From CAYGVT01 sp964353355 (GTDB taxonomy: Archaea > Thermoplasmatota > DTKX01 > GCA-020343715): 64,000 nucleotides of DNA. Shown in pieces: positions 27,044-36,584 of this stretch. The position numbers and the translations under genes were made by a program. The first letter of the stretch is position 1, and each line of letters begins with the position of its first letter. The stretch spans positions 1 through 64,000 of the forward strand of contig CAYGVT010000133.1 of NCBI GenBank assembly GCA_964353355.1, given 5' to 3'. The notes below the pieces were generated by a model, which was not told the origin of the DNA, did no database searches, and saw only the letters and a list, made by a program, of their open reading frames with translations.

Positions 27044-28000
27044 ATGGCGAGGCTGCGGCTCGGTGGGGGGCGGAAGCAGGACGAGGACCTCGTCGTGGCA
27101 GAGGCCGCTCCGGCCGTACCGCCCCCGCGGGAGGAGCAGAGGCGGACGGCGATGAGGCGCCTCAAGGGCGCGGAGGCCGACCTGCGGCGCCTGGAGCGGA
27201 AGGAGCGGAGGTCCGAGCGCAGGATCTCGGCGCGGGACCGCACCGTCGACAGGCGGTTGCACAGGATGGAGGCCGCCCGGAGGTGGCCAGTATGGCCGCT
27301 CGTCGCCGTGGTCATCGCCCTCAACGCCGTCGCGTCCGGCCTTGCCGTCAGCCACATGTTCTGGCCGGATGGATGGCTGGGCGGGGGCGTGCTACTCCAT
27401 CAAGCGGGGCAGTGGGAGTTCGTGGCCTACCTCTTCATCACGTGCGCTGTGGTCTCCGCGGCGTTCATAGCCTACCAACCCCTCGTGGACCTCCATCGCC
27501 ATCTGCGCCTCGCCATGTCCTGGTACGTCTCGCTGGCCATCATCGCGACGGTGTTCGGCATGCTGATGGCCACGCTCCTCAGACCTGTAGAGGACCTCGA
27601 GGTGGACCACGTGGCGGTCGCGTGGACGCTCGCGGGCGTGGCGATGGCCGCGACCGCGGCCGCAGTCGCGCTCTACGTCCTATCGGGGCTCAGGGGGTCG
27701 AGGCTCCCGGCCACGAGGTCATATCACATCGCCATGGGCGCGCTCGTCACCGTCATCGCTTGCGCGCTGGTCGTGCTCTCCATCGTCGTCGTACCGGCGG
27801 TCGATACGGCGCACGACGAGGGCTTGGACCAATCGGAGCCCGGTCCGACCCCGGGGGAGTGGAACCTCACGATGACCAATGCCGGTCTGGGGCTGGCGAT
27901 CGCTGGCGCGGTGGGCGTCCTCTTCGCCCTCCCGGCGCTCGCGGGGGCCATGGCGGCGGAGTTCCTGCTGGAGCGGCGCAGGGCCGATGCATACCGGTGA
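27044..28000 (+). CDS. Six-helix membrane protein with basic coiled-coil N-terminus (unknown)
   Basis: I do not recognise this 318-residue protein. The first 80 residues are highly charged, with an Arg/Glu-rich helix (RRLKGAEADLRRLERKERR) likely to form a coiled coil in the cytoplasm. About six hydrophobic helices follow, beginning WPLVAVVIALNAVASGLAV, with a longer polar loop between the fifth and sixth (VDTAHDEGLDQSEPGPTPG). No enzymatic motif is visible. It ends six bases before the end of the convergent surface protein gene. Confidence 0.7.
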   Translation: MARLRLGGGRKQDEDLVVAEAAPAVPPPREEQRRTAMRRLKGAEADLRRLERKERRSERRISARDRTVDRRLHRMEAARRWPVWPLVAVVIALNAVASGLAVSHMFWPDGWLGGGVLLHQAGQWEFVAYLFITCAVVSAAFIAYQPLVDLHRHLRLAMSWYVSLAIIATVFGMLMATLLRPVEDLEVDHVAVAWTLAGVAMAATAAAVALYVLSGLRGSRLPATRSYHIAMGALVTVIACALVVLSIVVVPAVDTAHDEGLDQSEPGPTPGEWNLTMTNAGLGLAIAGAVGVLFALPALAGAMAAEFLLERRRADAYR

Positions 28001-28006
28001 GCTTGG

Positions 28007-31000
28007 TCACCTCGTTCGGCCCCTCCACCTGAGCGCGGCCACGGCCGCCGTCACGACGCCGGCGAGGAGCGCTGCCGCCGCGAGCTCGAGCGCGAGCGAG
28101 CCGCCCTGGCCCGACGCGCCCCCGGTCGACCTGACCTCGATGGGCACATCCGCGGACCTGCCCTCGTTCACGCCGTCCGATGCGACCACCCACATGACGG
28201 AATCGCTCTTTGATGGCGTGAAGGTCGCGCGCCAGACGACACCGTCCCGGACCATCGTGGTCGTCCGCTCCCTGGTGTCGTCGCTGGCCGCGATGTGGAG
28301 CGTCACGACCTTCGCCCCGAGGTCGTCGTCCACCGATGCGGTGACGACCATAGGCTCACCGGCGAAGACCGGACCGGGCAGCGCCTCTATTATCACGGTC
28401 GGCACACTTACGTCGATGGTGAAGATGCCCGATTCGATGACGGAGATGTCGCCGAGCCAGCCAAGCACGCTGAGGCGCAGCGCGCATGACGCCGAGCTCG
28501 TCGGCAGGGCCGGCACCTGCCATTCGTGGGCGCCCGAGAGCGGGAGCGCGTCTGCCAGCAGCTGCCAGCTCACGCTCCCGTCCGTCGTGAGCTCGAGCGT
28601 GAGCGGCCTGTCGGCCAGGCCCCACGGGTCGTCGATGGTCCACTCGGCCTCGTGGTCGCCTGGCGCGAGCACGTCCCCCTCCGAGGGGGAGAGGAACGCG
28701 CCCGTCTTGGGCGCGGGCGGGTCGATGGCGAAGGTGGCGTCGGACGTGTCGCTGGAGGTCTCCCGATCGACGTCGGTGACCGTGACGCGCACGAGCGCCC
28801 CCGACGTCTCGGTGCTGGGCACCGTCCACTTGTAGAGGCCCGAGTTGGGCTGCCGCGTCGCTACCGAGGTCCACGACGTGCCGTTGTCGGTGGAGTAGGC
28901 GAGCTCGACGGAGGTCTCGTTGAGGTTCCCCGTCGCGACCCAGGTGATGGGGTAGGTCTTGGTCTTCATCCAGTCCTCGCCCCCGTTCGGGGAGGTGACG
29001 CGCACCTCGGGCGGGCCGAAGGACCGGTGCGCGTAGCTCACCGCGATTGAGCGGAGCAGCGGGAGCCACTTCGTCTCGTCGTCCGTCGTGAGGTAGGCGC
29101 GCACCCTCATGCGGCCGCCGGACTGGTACGGGAACAGCGCCTGGCCGCTCTGCGTGTAGTAGGTGCCCGGTGTGCCGTCCGGTCCCACGAAGTTCCAGAC
29201 CGTGCCGCCCCGGTTGGTGGCGACCTGGAACCGGACCGACGTCGCGACGGGGAGCTCGGCGTCCCACGAGAGGGCGTTCCAGTGCACCGGCCAAAGGGCG
29301 GACGCGTCCAGCGGGGGCGTCGTGTAGGTCCCCTTGCCGTCCGAGTACCACCGCGCATAGCCTAACTGCCAGCTCGAGCCGTTGTAGATGCCGAAGTAGA
29401 CATGCATGAACGAGCCCTCGACGTAGGTGCAGGCACCCGATGTGCCTTCGTCATCCGGCGCGGTCGAGTTCCCGCGGGGGATGAGGGGGTTCGCGATGTC
29501 GCGCGTCCACTTGACCCCGTCGTCGCTCCATGCCATGCCGATCTCGTGGTTGGAGCTCTTCACGCCGGTGTAGAGCATCAGGTACCGGTCGTTGAGCATG
29601 AGCACGGAGGGCTGCTCGACGCGCGTCGCCTCCCATCCGATGGAGGGGTCCGTCCGCATGACCGGGTTGGCCAGGTCGCGCGTCCAGATGATGCCGTTGG
29701 TCGATGTCGCGTGGCCGATGTGCGTCCCGCCCGCGGCGGCATCGCCGACGTACCACATGTGGTATGTCGTGCCGACCCTGAGGACCCATGGCATCTTGAC
29801 GTTCGCCGAGTCCCAGGTGCCCGTGGCCCCGACCTTGAAGATGGGGTTGCTCCCGGACTTGCTCCACGAGCCCGCACCGCCTGTCGCCGTGCTGGTCGCG
29901 TAGCCTATCTCCCACTTGCTGCCGTCGAAGCCCGCGTACCACATCTTGTATGTTCCGTTCTCGTAGATGACGCAGGGGTACTGGACGCGCTCGTCGTCCC
30001 AGGTGGTGGCGCTGCCAGGCAAGAGCACGGGGTTGGAGGCGTACTTGCTCCAGGGGCCCGTGACGGTCGAGCTGGAGGCTTGGGCTATTGTGTACTGGGG
30101 TGAGCCACTGCCCTTGTTCGCGCCGTAGAAGATGTAGTAGGCCCCTGCCGAAGGCTCCTTGACGATGGTCGGGTGGGTGAGGTCCTGGTAGTCGTAGTCG
30201 CTCCCCGTGCCGATGGTTGGGTTGGACGCCTTCTTGATGGGCCAGGGTTTGAGCTGTGCGAAACCTATCTGATGGTTCGGGGTCCCGCCCCCCGCGTCGC
30301 CCTCGTAGTAGAGCAGGAGGCAGTCATCGGCCCACACCGCCGACGGGCTCTCCATCTGGGTCGAGTCCCAGTCCGAGCCGGACAGGTCCAGCTCTATCTT
30401 GGGGCTGCGCGCCCACTTAACGCCGTTGCTGGACCACGCGCCACCTATCTTGTACTTCTCGCCGGCCGTGTTGCGCCCGGAGAAGTACATGCAAAACGTC
30501 GCCCCGTCGCGGACGACGGCCACGTCCTTGATCTCCTGGCGCCCGAACTCGCCCGAGGGGGCCTTCTGGATGATGGGGTTGGAGGAGGAGAGCGTCCAAG
30601 AGATGCCATCAGAGGACGTGGCGAAGCCCACGAGCTCCTCGTTGGCCGTGGCCGCGCCGGATAGGTACATGTAGTACGTCGTGTCGACCTTCAGGACGCA
30701 CGGGTCACCGATGGTGCTCGAGCCCCAGCCGGAGGACGGTCGGGTGATGACCGGGTTGCTCGCGTACTTGGCCCAGGACGTGCCCGTGGCCGACGTCGCG
30801 TAGCAGATGCTGCTCACCCCACCGTTCATGCCCGTGTACCACATCTTGAACGTGCCGTCCTCGAACAGGACGAACGGGTCGCGCACCTCGGACGCGTCAG
30901 GCGCCCCGGAGGAGCCCTTGGACAGAACTGGGTTGGACCCGGACTTGGACCATGAGCTCCCGTCTGTCGATGTGGCTAGCCCTATTGCATAGTCATCGCC

Positions 31001-31315
31001 GGAGTAGCCCACGTAGTACATGTGCCACTTCCCCCTCGCGAACAAGACGCACGGCTCGTAGACCGCCTCGTCGTCGAAGGCGTTGGCCGCGCCCTTCGAG
31101 AGCACGGGCCCCCCGCGCCACTTCCAGAGGCTCTCGCGCCCCGCCAGCGTGACGGCCAGGTCGGTGTCGTCCCAGACGGTCGAGTCGAAGTCGCCCTCTT
31201 CCAGCTCGACGTCCCACGTGTGCTCGTCCCCGAGCGCTGAAACGGCGAGCGCCACCAGGGCGAGGAGCAGGAGCGGCCATGCGGCGGCCCAAGCGGTCCC
31301 ATATCGATTGCTCAT
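28007..31315 (-). CDS. Giant surface protein with glycosidase-like beta-propeller repeats
   Basis: A 1102-residue exported protein with an N-terminal hydrophobic signal (about residues 12-28). Residues about 65-660 contain repeated modules of the five-bladed propeller type found in GH32/43/130-like proteins, with recurring phrases DPFVLFEDGTFKMWYTG, YPCVIYENGTYKMWYAG and SNPV at module ends. An Ig-like segment starting RVTSPNGGEDW follows (about residue 775), then further Ig-type domains. A C-terminal transmembrane helix and RWRGRTR tail anchor it. Whether the propeller is catalytic is unclear because the module is repeated and degenerate; carbohydrate recognition is plausible. Start and stop lie against neighbouring surface-protein and membrane-protein genes. 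Confidence 0.75.
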   Translation of the reverse strand: MSNRYGTAWAAAWPLLLLALVALAVSALGDEHTWDVELEEGDFDSTVWDDTDLAVTLAGRESLWKWRGGPVLSKGAANAFDDEAVYEPCVLFARGKWHMYYVGYSGDDYAIGLATSTDGSSWSKSGSNPVLSKGSSGAPDASEVRDPFVLFEDGTFKMWYTGMNGGVSSICYATSATGTSWAKYASNPVITRPSSGWGSSTIGDPCVLKVDTTYYMYLSGAATANEELVGFATSSDGISWTLSSSNPIIQKAPSGEFGRQEIKDVAVVRDGATFCMYFSGRNTAGEKYKIGGAWSSNGVKWARSPKIELDLSGSDWDSTQMESPSAVWADDCLLLYYEGDAGGGTPNHQIGFAQLKPWPIKKASNPTIGTGSDYDYQDLTHPTIVKEPSAGAYYIFYGANKGSGSPQYTIAQASSSTVTGPWSKYASNPVLLPGSATTWDDERVQYPCVIYENGTYKMWYAGFDGSKWEIGYATSTATGGAGSWSKSGSNPIFKVGATGTWDSANVKMPWVLRVGTTYHMWYVGDAAAGGTHIGHATSTNGIIWTRDLANPVMRTDPSIGWEATRVEQPSVLMLNDRYLMLYTGVKSSNHEIGMAWSDDGVKWTRDIANPLIPRGNSTAPDDEGTSGACTYVEGSFMHVYFGIYNGSSWQLGYARWYSDGKGTYTTPPLDASALWPVHWNALSWDAELPVATSVRFQVATNRGGTVWNFVGPDGTPGTYYTQSGQALFPYQSGGRMRVRAYLTTDDETKWLPLLRSIAVSYAHRSFGPPEVRVTSPNGGEDWMKTKTYPITWVATGNLNETSVELAYSTDNGTSWTSVATRQPNSGLYKWTVPSTETSGALVRVTVTDVDRETSSDTSDATFAIDPPAPKTGAFLSPSEGDVLAPGDHEAEWTIDDPWGLADRPLTLELTTDGSVSWQLLADALPLSGAHEWQVPALPTSSASCALRLSVLGWLGDISVIESGIFTIDVSVPTVIIEALPGPVFAGEPMVVTASVDDDLGAKVVTLHIAASDDTRERTTTMVRDGVVWRATFTPSKSDSVMWVVASDGVNEGRSADVPIEVRSTGGASGQGGSLALELAAAALLAGVVTAAVAALRWRGRTR

Positions 31316-34300
31316 GTACGATGTCCTCCTTCGTCAAAGGTCGATGCGATGGATGGTGATAGTGAGCCAAGAGGTCCGTCCGGTCGCGCCCTGGACGCGC
31401 GGGAGGCCATCGCCCGCCGGCGCGCGATGAGCGCGAGCGCCACCGTCGATAGCGCCTGCAGGAGCAGCGATGGCACCTCGGGGACGGGCACGCTGACGCC
31501 CGTCCAGGCCTGGTCGTCGCCAACGTCCCCCTGGGGTGAGGTCCATGAAGGTGTCGCACCGATTGCGGCGCGGTCCACGCGGCCGTCGTTGCGCAGCACG
31601 TACAGGTAGGTCCCGTCCGCGGCAGCCGCGACCCATGACGTATCCGTCCCGGAGGACGCCCATGACGACCATGTCGAGGACGTGCCCGCGGACGCGCGCG
31701 CGACCGTCCTGTCGGCGCGCAGCGCGTAGACGTGGCCCGAGCCGTCGTAGGCCGCGAGCGAGACCCACGCGTTGCCGTCGCCCGTGTCCCCCTTGGAGGA
31801 CCATGTGGAGCTGGAGGTCGTCGCGTACGAGGCCACGCCGTCGCGGCGCAGGCCGTAGAGGTAGTCCGCGTCGTCGGCGGTTATCGACATCCAGCTCGAA
31901 CCGTCGCCCGCGTCGCCGTGGTCGGACCAGGACGACGTGCCCGTCGACGAGCGCCTCACGGTGCCATCGCGGCGCATCGCGTAGAGCCGACCGTCGGTCC
32001 CGATGGCGAGGGCGACCCACCCGTCGTCGCCGCCCCCGACGGTGCCGAACGTGGTCCAGGAGGAACCGCCGTCCGCCGACCTGTACACCGTGCCGTTGGC
32101 CGATAGCGTCCACTGCGCAGCGCTGTCGGATGCGACGGCGAACGGTCCCCCGGCGGCGGGCATCGCGGGAGTCCCCTGGCCGTATCGGGCCCATCCACGC
32201 ACCGCGCTGTCGGACGCGTAGGCCCTCCCGTCCTCCGAGACGAGGAACGCGTAGCCGGGCAGCGCGGAGGCCCCCAGCGCGCACGAGGCGTATCCCACGC
32301 CCGACGGGAGCGTCGGTGCCCCCTGCCCATACCTCGCCCACCCCCCGACGGCGGAGTCCGCAACGTAGCACTCGCCGTCGGGGCGCGAGACCATCAGGCG
32401 GCCTGCAGGCGCGCCCGCGTCCATGCCGACCCAGCCCTCGCTGGTCGGCAGTGCGGGCGTCCCGGAGGCGTAACGCGTCCAGCCGCCGACCGCGGCCGTG
32501 CACGCGTAGGCCTCCCCACCGCGGCGCAGGACGTAGACCGTGCCCCTCGCGCCGCCGGTCCCGGCCGCGACCGCCACGTAGTCGGGCGAGCCGGAGGGCA
32601 GCGCGGGGGTGCCCTGGCCGAACGCGGTCCAGCCGCGCACCGCGCTGTCGGACACGAAGACCGTGCCATCGCTTCGAAGCAGGTAGACGGTACCGCCGAG
32701 GCCCTCGGGGCCCGCAGCGATGTCCACCCACGCGGTCGAGGACGGGAGCACTGGCAAGCCCTGCCCGTAGGCCGTCCAACCGTTGGTCGCGCGGTCGCAC
32801 ACCAGCACCGCGCCGTCCGAGCGCATGACGTATATGTAAGGCGCGAGCGCTGCGCGGCCCGCGGCGAGCGCGACGTAGGCTGCGGACGGGGGTCTCGAGG
32901 GCGAGCCCTGGCCGTACTCCGTCCAGCCCGAGACCGCGCCCGTCGTCACCATGACCTTGCCCTTGGACGTGAGCGCGAACACGTAGCCCCGCAGCGTGCC
33001 ATCGCCGGCGGCGACGTCGACGACGGCCCCCACGTCCGTTGGCCCAGAGCGGATGGTCCAGGTGGCGGCGTCCGGCGAGCTCGCGAAGGTGCCGTTGGCC
33101 GCCGTCGCGAAGGGGTCCAGGACCGTCCCCGTCGCCAGGACCTCGAGCGGCACCGCCGCGCCCATGTCGCCCCTGATGAGGCCGTCCGACCAGTCCTTCG
33201 AGCCGGTCCAGCCGACGGCGCGGCAGAGGATTGTGACCACGCCCTCGGCGCCGACGACCGAGGCGGGCACGCCGACCTCGAGCCGGGTCCCGTTCACGGC
33301 CGCGCCGACCTCGCGTCGCGCGCCCCACTGCCAGTCCGCGGGACCAGCGCCCGTGTGGGCCATCGCCCCCGCGGACCTGACCTCGCCGTCGCGGCCCTCG
33401 ACGAGCACGCGCACGTCGGCGCCGAACGCCATGCCCTCGGGGCTGTAGCCCGTGTCCGCGTCGCCGTCGACGTCGATGAGGAACTCGACCGAGTCGCGTC
33501 CGAGCAGGGGGGGCAGGTCGGGGGGCGGGCCAGGCACGAATGGGCCCCCGCGGGTGGGGTCGTTCCAGTCCGGGATGCCGTCGTTGTCGTCGTCCTGGTC
33601 CTTGTCGTCGGGGCCCCTGTCGACGAACGTGGTAGATGGGTCGTCTGGCTGGCCGGCGTCGTTGTCCCAATCGTCATCCCGCGTCGCGTACCCGTCCTCG
33701 GAGCCGTCGCCGTCCAGGTCCATGCGCCCGTCGCCGTCCCTGTCCAGCGCACCCTCGGGCCTCGAAGTCGGCAGCACCGGGACGGACAGCCCCGCGAGCA
33801 TCCCGTCCCTCACGGAGGCGAGCAGGGACAGGTTCGCTTGGCCTACGTGGGCGGCCACCGACGCGAGGTCCGGCAGGCCAGGCGGAGAGAGGGCTCCCTC
33901 GGGCAGGACAAAGTCGGCGCTACTGTCCTTGACCTCCGCCACACCGGCCGCGCGCCAGTCGCCGAACGCGCCATCGATGACGATGCCTTCCGGCGGGCGG
34001 ACGGCGTAGGCGGCGAAGTTCCTGCCTGTGACGGAGACGAGCGCATCCTCGACGATCACTGGGCGGTCCCCAGCAAGCCCGATCGACACGCCCTTCCCGG
34101 CCCACGAGACGTCAACATTGCCCGCCAGCTGTATCGCGCGCGAGCCGCCGTCCGGTACCGTCGTCGGTATGCCGTCGATGCGATCGAGCACGATACCCGA
34201 TGGCACGGGGGACACGCCCGTGACCTCGACGTCGCCCCCGTAGGCATGGAACCGGAGCTGCATCACCAAGACGGGCGCGGTCGGCACGACCTCGACATCC

Positions 34301-35619
34301 AGCGGGACCTGCTCGACGAGGAGGGAGGGGCGCTTGCCGTCGACGGGCACGTCGGAGGCGTCCGAGCCGCCCCAGGCGTCGATGGCATGCACGAGGGCCG
34401 TCGAGCCTGTGCCCAGCGCCCCATCGATGGTCGAGCCGAGCTCCACGCGGCCCGCGCGGGCCGCGACCTCGACCGTCATCCCTGTCGGGGCCCAGCCGTT
34501 CCAGTCGTCACGGTCCCTCTGCGCGTCCCCCGCCGAACGATAGCGCGGCTCCCATCTGAGCTGGCTTGCGCTGATGGCCCCCCCGCGACCGGCGACGACC
34601 TCCAGGAGCGAGTCCGCGCCGATGCCCCCGAACCTGTAACCCGTGGAGACCAGCCCATCCCCATCCACGAGGACGCGGACGGCGAGCTCGCCCTCCAGTC
34701 CGTCTCGCTTGAGTAGCTTGAAGTCCTGGGCGAGCCCAACGAGGGCCGAGAGGCGGCCATCGCGGCTGTCCACCCTCCAGGACACAATGTCGACGGCACG
34801 GTCGCCAACGGCGTCGCCGCGGGTGTCCAGGTACTCGGTCGAGTCCTCCCAGTCCTGGAACTCACCGTCGATGGCGATGCCCTCGGAGAACGGCTCCAGC
34901 AGGCCAGCGAGGTCGACGAGGAGCGTCGCGACGATGACCATGAACACGACGAACAGGACGATGGCGTTGCGCCTGCGCCTGGCGAGCTGCTCGGCACGGC
35001 CCGGCAGTCGGACGCGGCCATTGCCGGGAGCCTTGGCGGGGGAGGCTGTCCCGTTCGTGATGCCACTGCCGTTGGTCATCCCCGTGCCGTTGGTCATCCC
35101 GTTGCCATTGGTGAGGCCGTTGCCGTTCGTCATCCCCGTACCGTTGGTCATCCCGTTGCCGTTGGTGAGGCCGTTGCCGTTGGTGAAGCCGGTGCCGTTG
35201 GTGAAGCCGTTGCCATTGGTGAAGCCGTTGCCGTTGGTGAAGCCGTTGCCGTTGGTGAAGCCGTTGCCATTGGTGAAGCCGTTGCCATTGGTGAAGCCGT
35301 TGCCATTGGTGAAGCCGTTGCCGTTGGTGAAGCCGTTGCCGTTGGTGAAGCCGTTGCCGTTGGTGAACGCCTGCTGGTCCGAGAGGTCACCACCGTTCAC
35401 ATTGGCAGTGCCGTTCGTGAGGCCCCTGCCGTTGACGAGAGGCCTCACCGTCCCTCCAGGGCTCCCGAGGGTTTCCCCTGCCACGGCTGGTCGAGGCCCG
35501 TCCTCGAGGGCCTGCAGGATCTCCTCGATCTCCTCCTCCGGCGGACCGGACGGGACCGGTCCCCCCCGCTCCTGGATGGATGCCCCTCCTGTAAGCCTCA
35601 GGCTCTCCGACCGAGCCAT
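31312..35619 (-). CDS. Giant surface protein with hexapeptide-repeat N-terminus and tachylectin/RCC1-like repeats
   Basis: A 1435-residue protein with unusual topology. The first 210 residues are hydrophilic and include about 18 copies of a GFTNGN-type hexapeptide; only then comes a transmembrane helix (NAIVLFVVFMVIVATLLV, about 215-235), so the repeats should stay in the cytoplasm with the rest outside. The external part contains a calcium-binding thrombospondin-3-like Asp-rich stretch (about 630-700), then repeated modules with WTAYGQGLPVLPSS-type endings resembling RCC1/tachylectin propellers. The C-terminus has VPEVPSLLLQAL, a hydrophobic run and ARRRA, resembling a PEF-CTERM-type sorting signal, then an extra tail. 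Its stop overlaps the next gene's start by four bases. Confidence 0.75.
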   Translation of the reverse strand: MARSESLRLTGGASIQERGGPVPSGPPEEEIEEILQALEDGPRPAVAGETLGSPGGTVRPLVNGRGLTNGTANVNGGDLSDQQAFTNGNGFTNGNGFTNGNGFTNGNGFTNGNGFTNGNGFTNGNGFTNGNGFTNGNGFTNGTGFTNGNGLTNGNGMTNGTGMTNGNGLTNGNGMTNGTGMTNGSGITNGTASPAKAPGNGRVRLPGRAEQLARRRRNAIVLFVVFMVIVATLLVDLAGLLEPFSEGIAIDGEFQDWEDSTEYLDTRGDAVGDRAVDIVSWRVDSRDGRLSALVGLAQDFKLLKRDGLEGELAVRVLVDGDGLVSTGYRFGGIGADSLLEVVAGRGGAISASQLRWEPRYRSAGDAQRDRDDWNGWAPTGMTVEVAARAGRVELGSTIDGALGTGSTALVHAIDAWGGSDASDVPVDGKRPSLLVEQVPLDVEVVPTAPVLVMQLRFHAYGGDVEVTGVSPVPSGIVLDRIDGIPTTVPDGGSRAIQLAGNVDVSWAGKGVSIGLAGDRPVIVEDALVSVTGRNFAAYAVRPPEGIVIDGAFGDWRAAGVAEVKDSSADFVLPEGALSPPGLPDLASVAAHVGQANLSLLASVRDGMLAGLSVPVLPTSRPEGALDRDGDGRMDLDGDGSEDGYATRDDDWDNDAGQPDDPSTTFVDRGPDDKDQDDDNDGIPDWNDPTRGGPFVPGPPPDLPPLLGRDSVEFLIDVDGDADTGYSPEGMAFGADVRVLVEGRDGEVRSAGAMAHTGAGPADWQWGARREVGAAVNGTRLEVGVPASVVGAEGVVTILCRAVGWTGSKDWSDGLIRGDMGAAVPLEVLATGTVLDPFATAANGTFASSPDAATWTIRSGPTDVGAVVDVAAGDGTLRGYVFALTSKGKVMVTTGAVSGWTEYGQGSPSRPPSAAYVALAAGRAALAPYIYVMRSDGAVLVCDRATNGWTAYGQGLPVLPSSTAWVDIAAGPEGLGGTVYLLRSDGTVFVSDSAVRGWTAFGQGTPALPSGSPDYVAVAAGTGGARGTVYVLRRGGEAYACTAAVGGWTRYASGTPALPTSEGWVGMDAGAPAGRLMVSRPDGECYVADSAVGGWARYGQGAPTLPSGVGYASCALGASALPGYAFLVSEDGRAYASDSAVRGWARYGQGTPAMPAAGGPFAVASDSAAQWTLSANGTVYRSADGGSSWTTFGTVGGGDDGWVALAIGTDGRLYAMRRDGTVRRSSTGTSSWSDHGDAGDGSSWMSITADDADYLYGLRRDGVASYATTSSSTWSSKGDTGDGNAWVSLAAYDGSGHVYALRADRTVARASAGTSSTWSSWASSGTDTSWVAAAADGTYLYVLRNDGRVDRAAIGATPSWTSPQGDVGDDQAWTGVSVPVPEVPSLLLQALSTVALALIARRRAMASRASRARPDGPLGSLSPSIASTFDEGGHRT
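35051..35369 (-). repeat. 18-bp coding minisatellite (about 18 copies)
   Basis: An 18-base unit such as GGCTTCACCAATGGCAAC (minus strand) repeats in frame and encodes GFTNGN. Copies nearer the 3' side vary to GLTNGN, GMTNGT and GITNGT, while the central ones are nearly identical, as expected for recent expansion by slippage. Confidence 0.9.
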
Positions 35620-35741
35620 TGGTCACGCGGTTGAAATAGCTTGCCCCCTTTTTTGGGGGGATGGGATTCCTTGACCAGGAAAATCGAGGCCGCCCCAGGG
35701 CGTTCCCAACCCTTATCAGGGACGGTGGGCATCCCCCGTCC

Positions 35742-36551
35742 GTGCGCTCCGTGGACGCCTCCTTCAAGCGCGTCGAGGACATCGTCGACCGCGCGGCCTT
35801 CGACGAGGAGGTCAAGGGCATCCTGGAAGGCTCAGGGGGCCTCTTCACTCAGGAGCTCGCGGCCGCGATGGTGGTGGACCGCCTCGGCCGGGCCGAGTTC
35901 AAGGTCCCTCCCCTCTGCAAGGCCCGAGCCGGTGCCACGACGGTGGTGCGTGGGTTCGTGGCACGCTTGGGCCCTGTACGCGAGTTCGAGCGCGAGGGCC
36001 TGGCCTCCCGCGTGGCCAACGTGGTGCTCAAGGATTCGACGGGCCAGCTCACGCTGGTGCTCTGGGACGACCATGCCGCCCTGGCCGAGTCCGGGACCCT
36101 GCCCGTGGGGGCCTGGGTGAGGGCCGCCAACGTGACCGTGAAGAAGACGGACTACGGCCTCGAGGCCCAGGCGGGAAGGTACTCCACCATCGCCCTCGAG
36201 GAGGAGACCGGTGACCTTGAGCGCGACCGCACAGCGGCCCTCGACGTCGAATGGGCCGCGCTGGGCGAGCTCAAGGACGGGGCGCTCGCGAGCGTGCACG
36301 GCGAGGTCGTTTCGAAGCGCGGGCCCCGCCGGTTCCGCCGGAGGGACGGCTCGCAGAGCTGGGTGCTGAACCTCACCGTCTTCGACGGCAGCCACATGGC
36401 CATCCTCGTGCTCTGGGACGACCTCGCGCAGCGCGCGGGGGGCGTGGAGGCGGGGACCAAGGTCGAGCTGATGCACGGCCTGGTCAAGCTCAACCGCGGC
36501 GCCATCGAGGTCCACAGCCGCAGGGAGTCGGTGTTCAGGCAGGCTGGCTGA
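35742..36551 (+). CDS. OB-fold single-stranded nucleic-acid-binding protein (RPA-like)
   Basis: A 269-residue protein with two OB-folds. The first (about residues 65-140) includes TTVVRGFVARLGPVREF and the strand pattern VLKDSTGQLTLVLWDD; the second (about 180-265) has a matching VLNLTVFDGSHMAILVLWDD and ends in a C-terminal strand. The paired pattern is that of archaeal RPA/SSB-related proteins, so single-stranded DNA binding in replication or repair is likely. GTG at 35742 was chosen because CTTATC at 35713-35718 could be a TATA box giving a leaderless message; an ATG at 35661 would add 27 residues. Confidence 0.78.
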   Translation: MRSVDASFKRVEDIVDRAAFDEEVKGILEGSGGLFTQELAAAMVVDRLGRAEFKVPPLCKARAGATTVVRGFVARLGPVREFEREGLASRVANVVLKDSTGQLTLVLWDDHAALAESGTLPVGAWVRAANVTVKKTDYGLEAQAGRYSTIALEEETGDLERDRTAALDVEWAALGELKDGALASVHGEVVSKRGPRRFRRRDGSQSWVLNLTVFDGSHMAILVLWDDLAQRAGGVEAGTKVELMHGLVKLNRGAIEVHSRRESVFRQAG

Positions 36552-36584
36552 GCGGACGTCTCGGCCCACGCCCTGGCCAGAGGC

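Noticed and set aside
35051..35369. Tandem repeats considered as a CRISPR array
   Set aside because: The 18-base units are adjacent without spacers and encode an in-frame hexapeptide inside a long gene.
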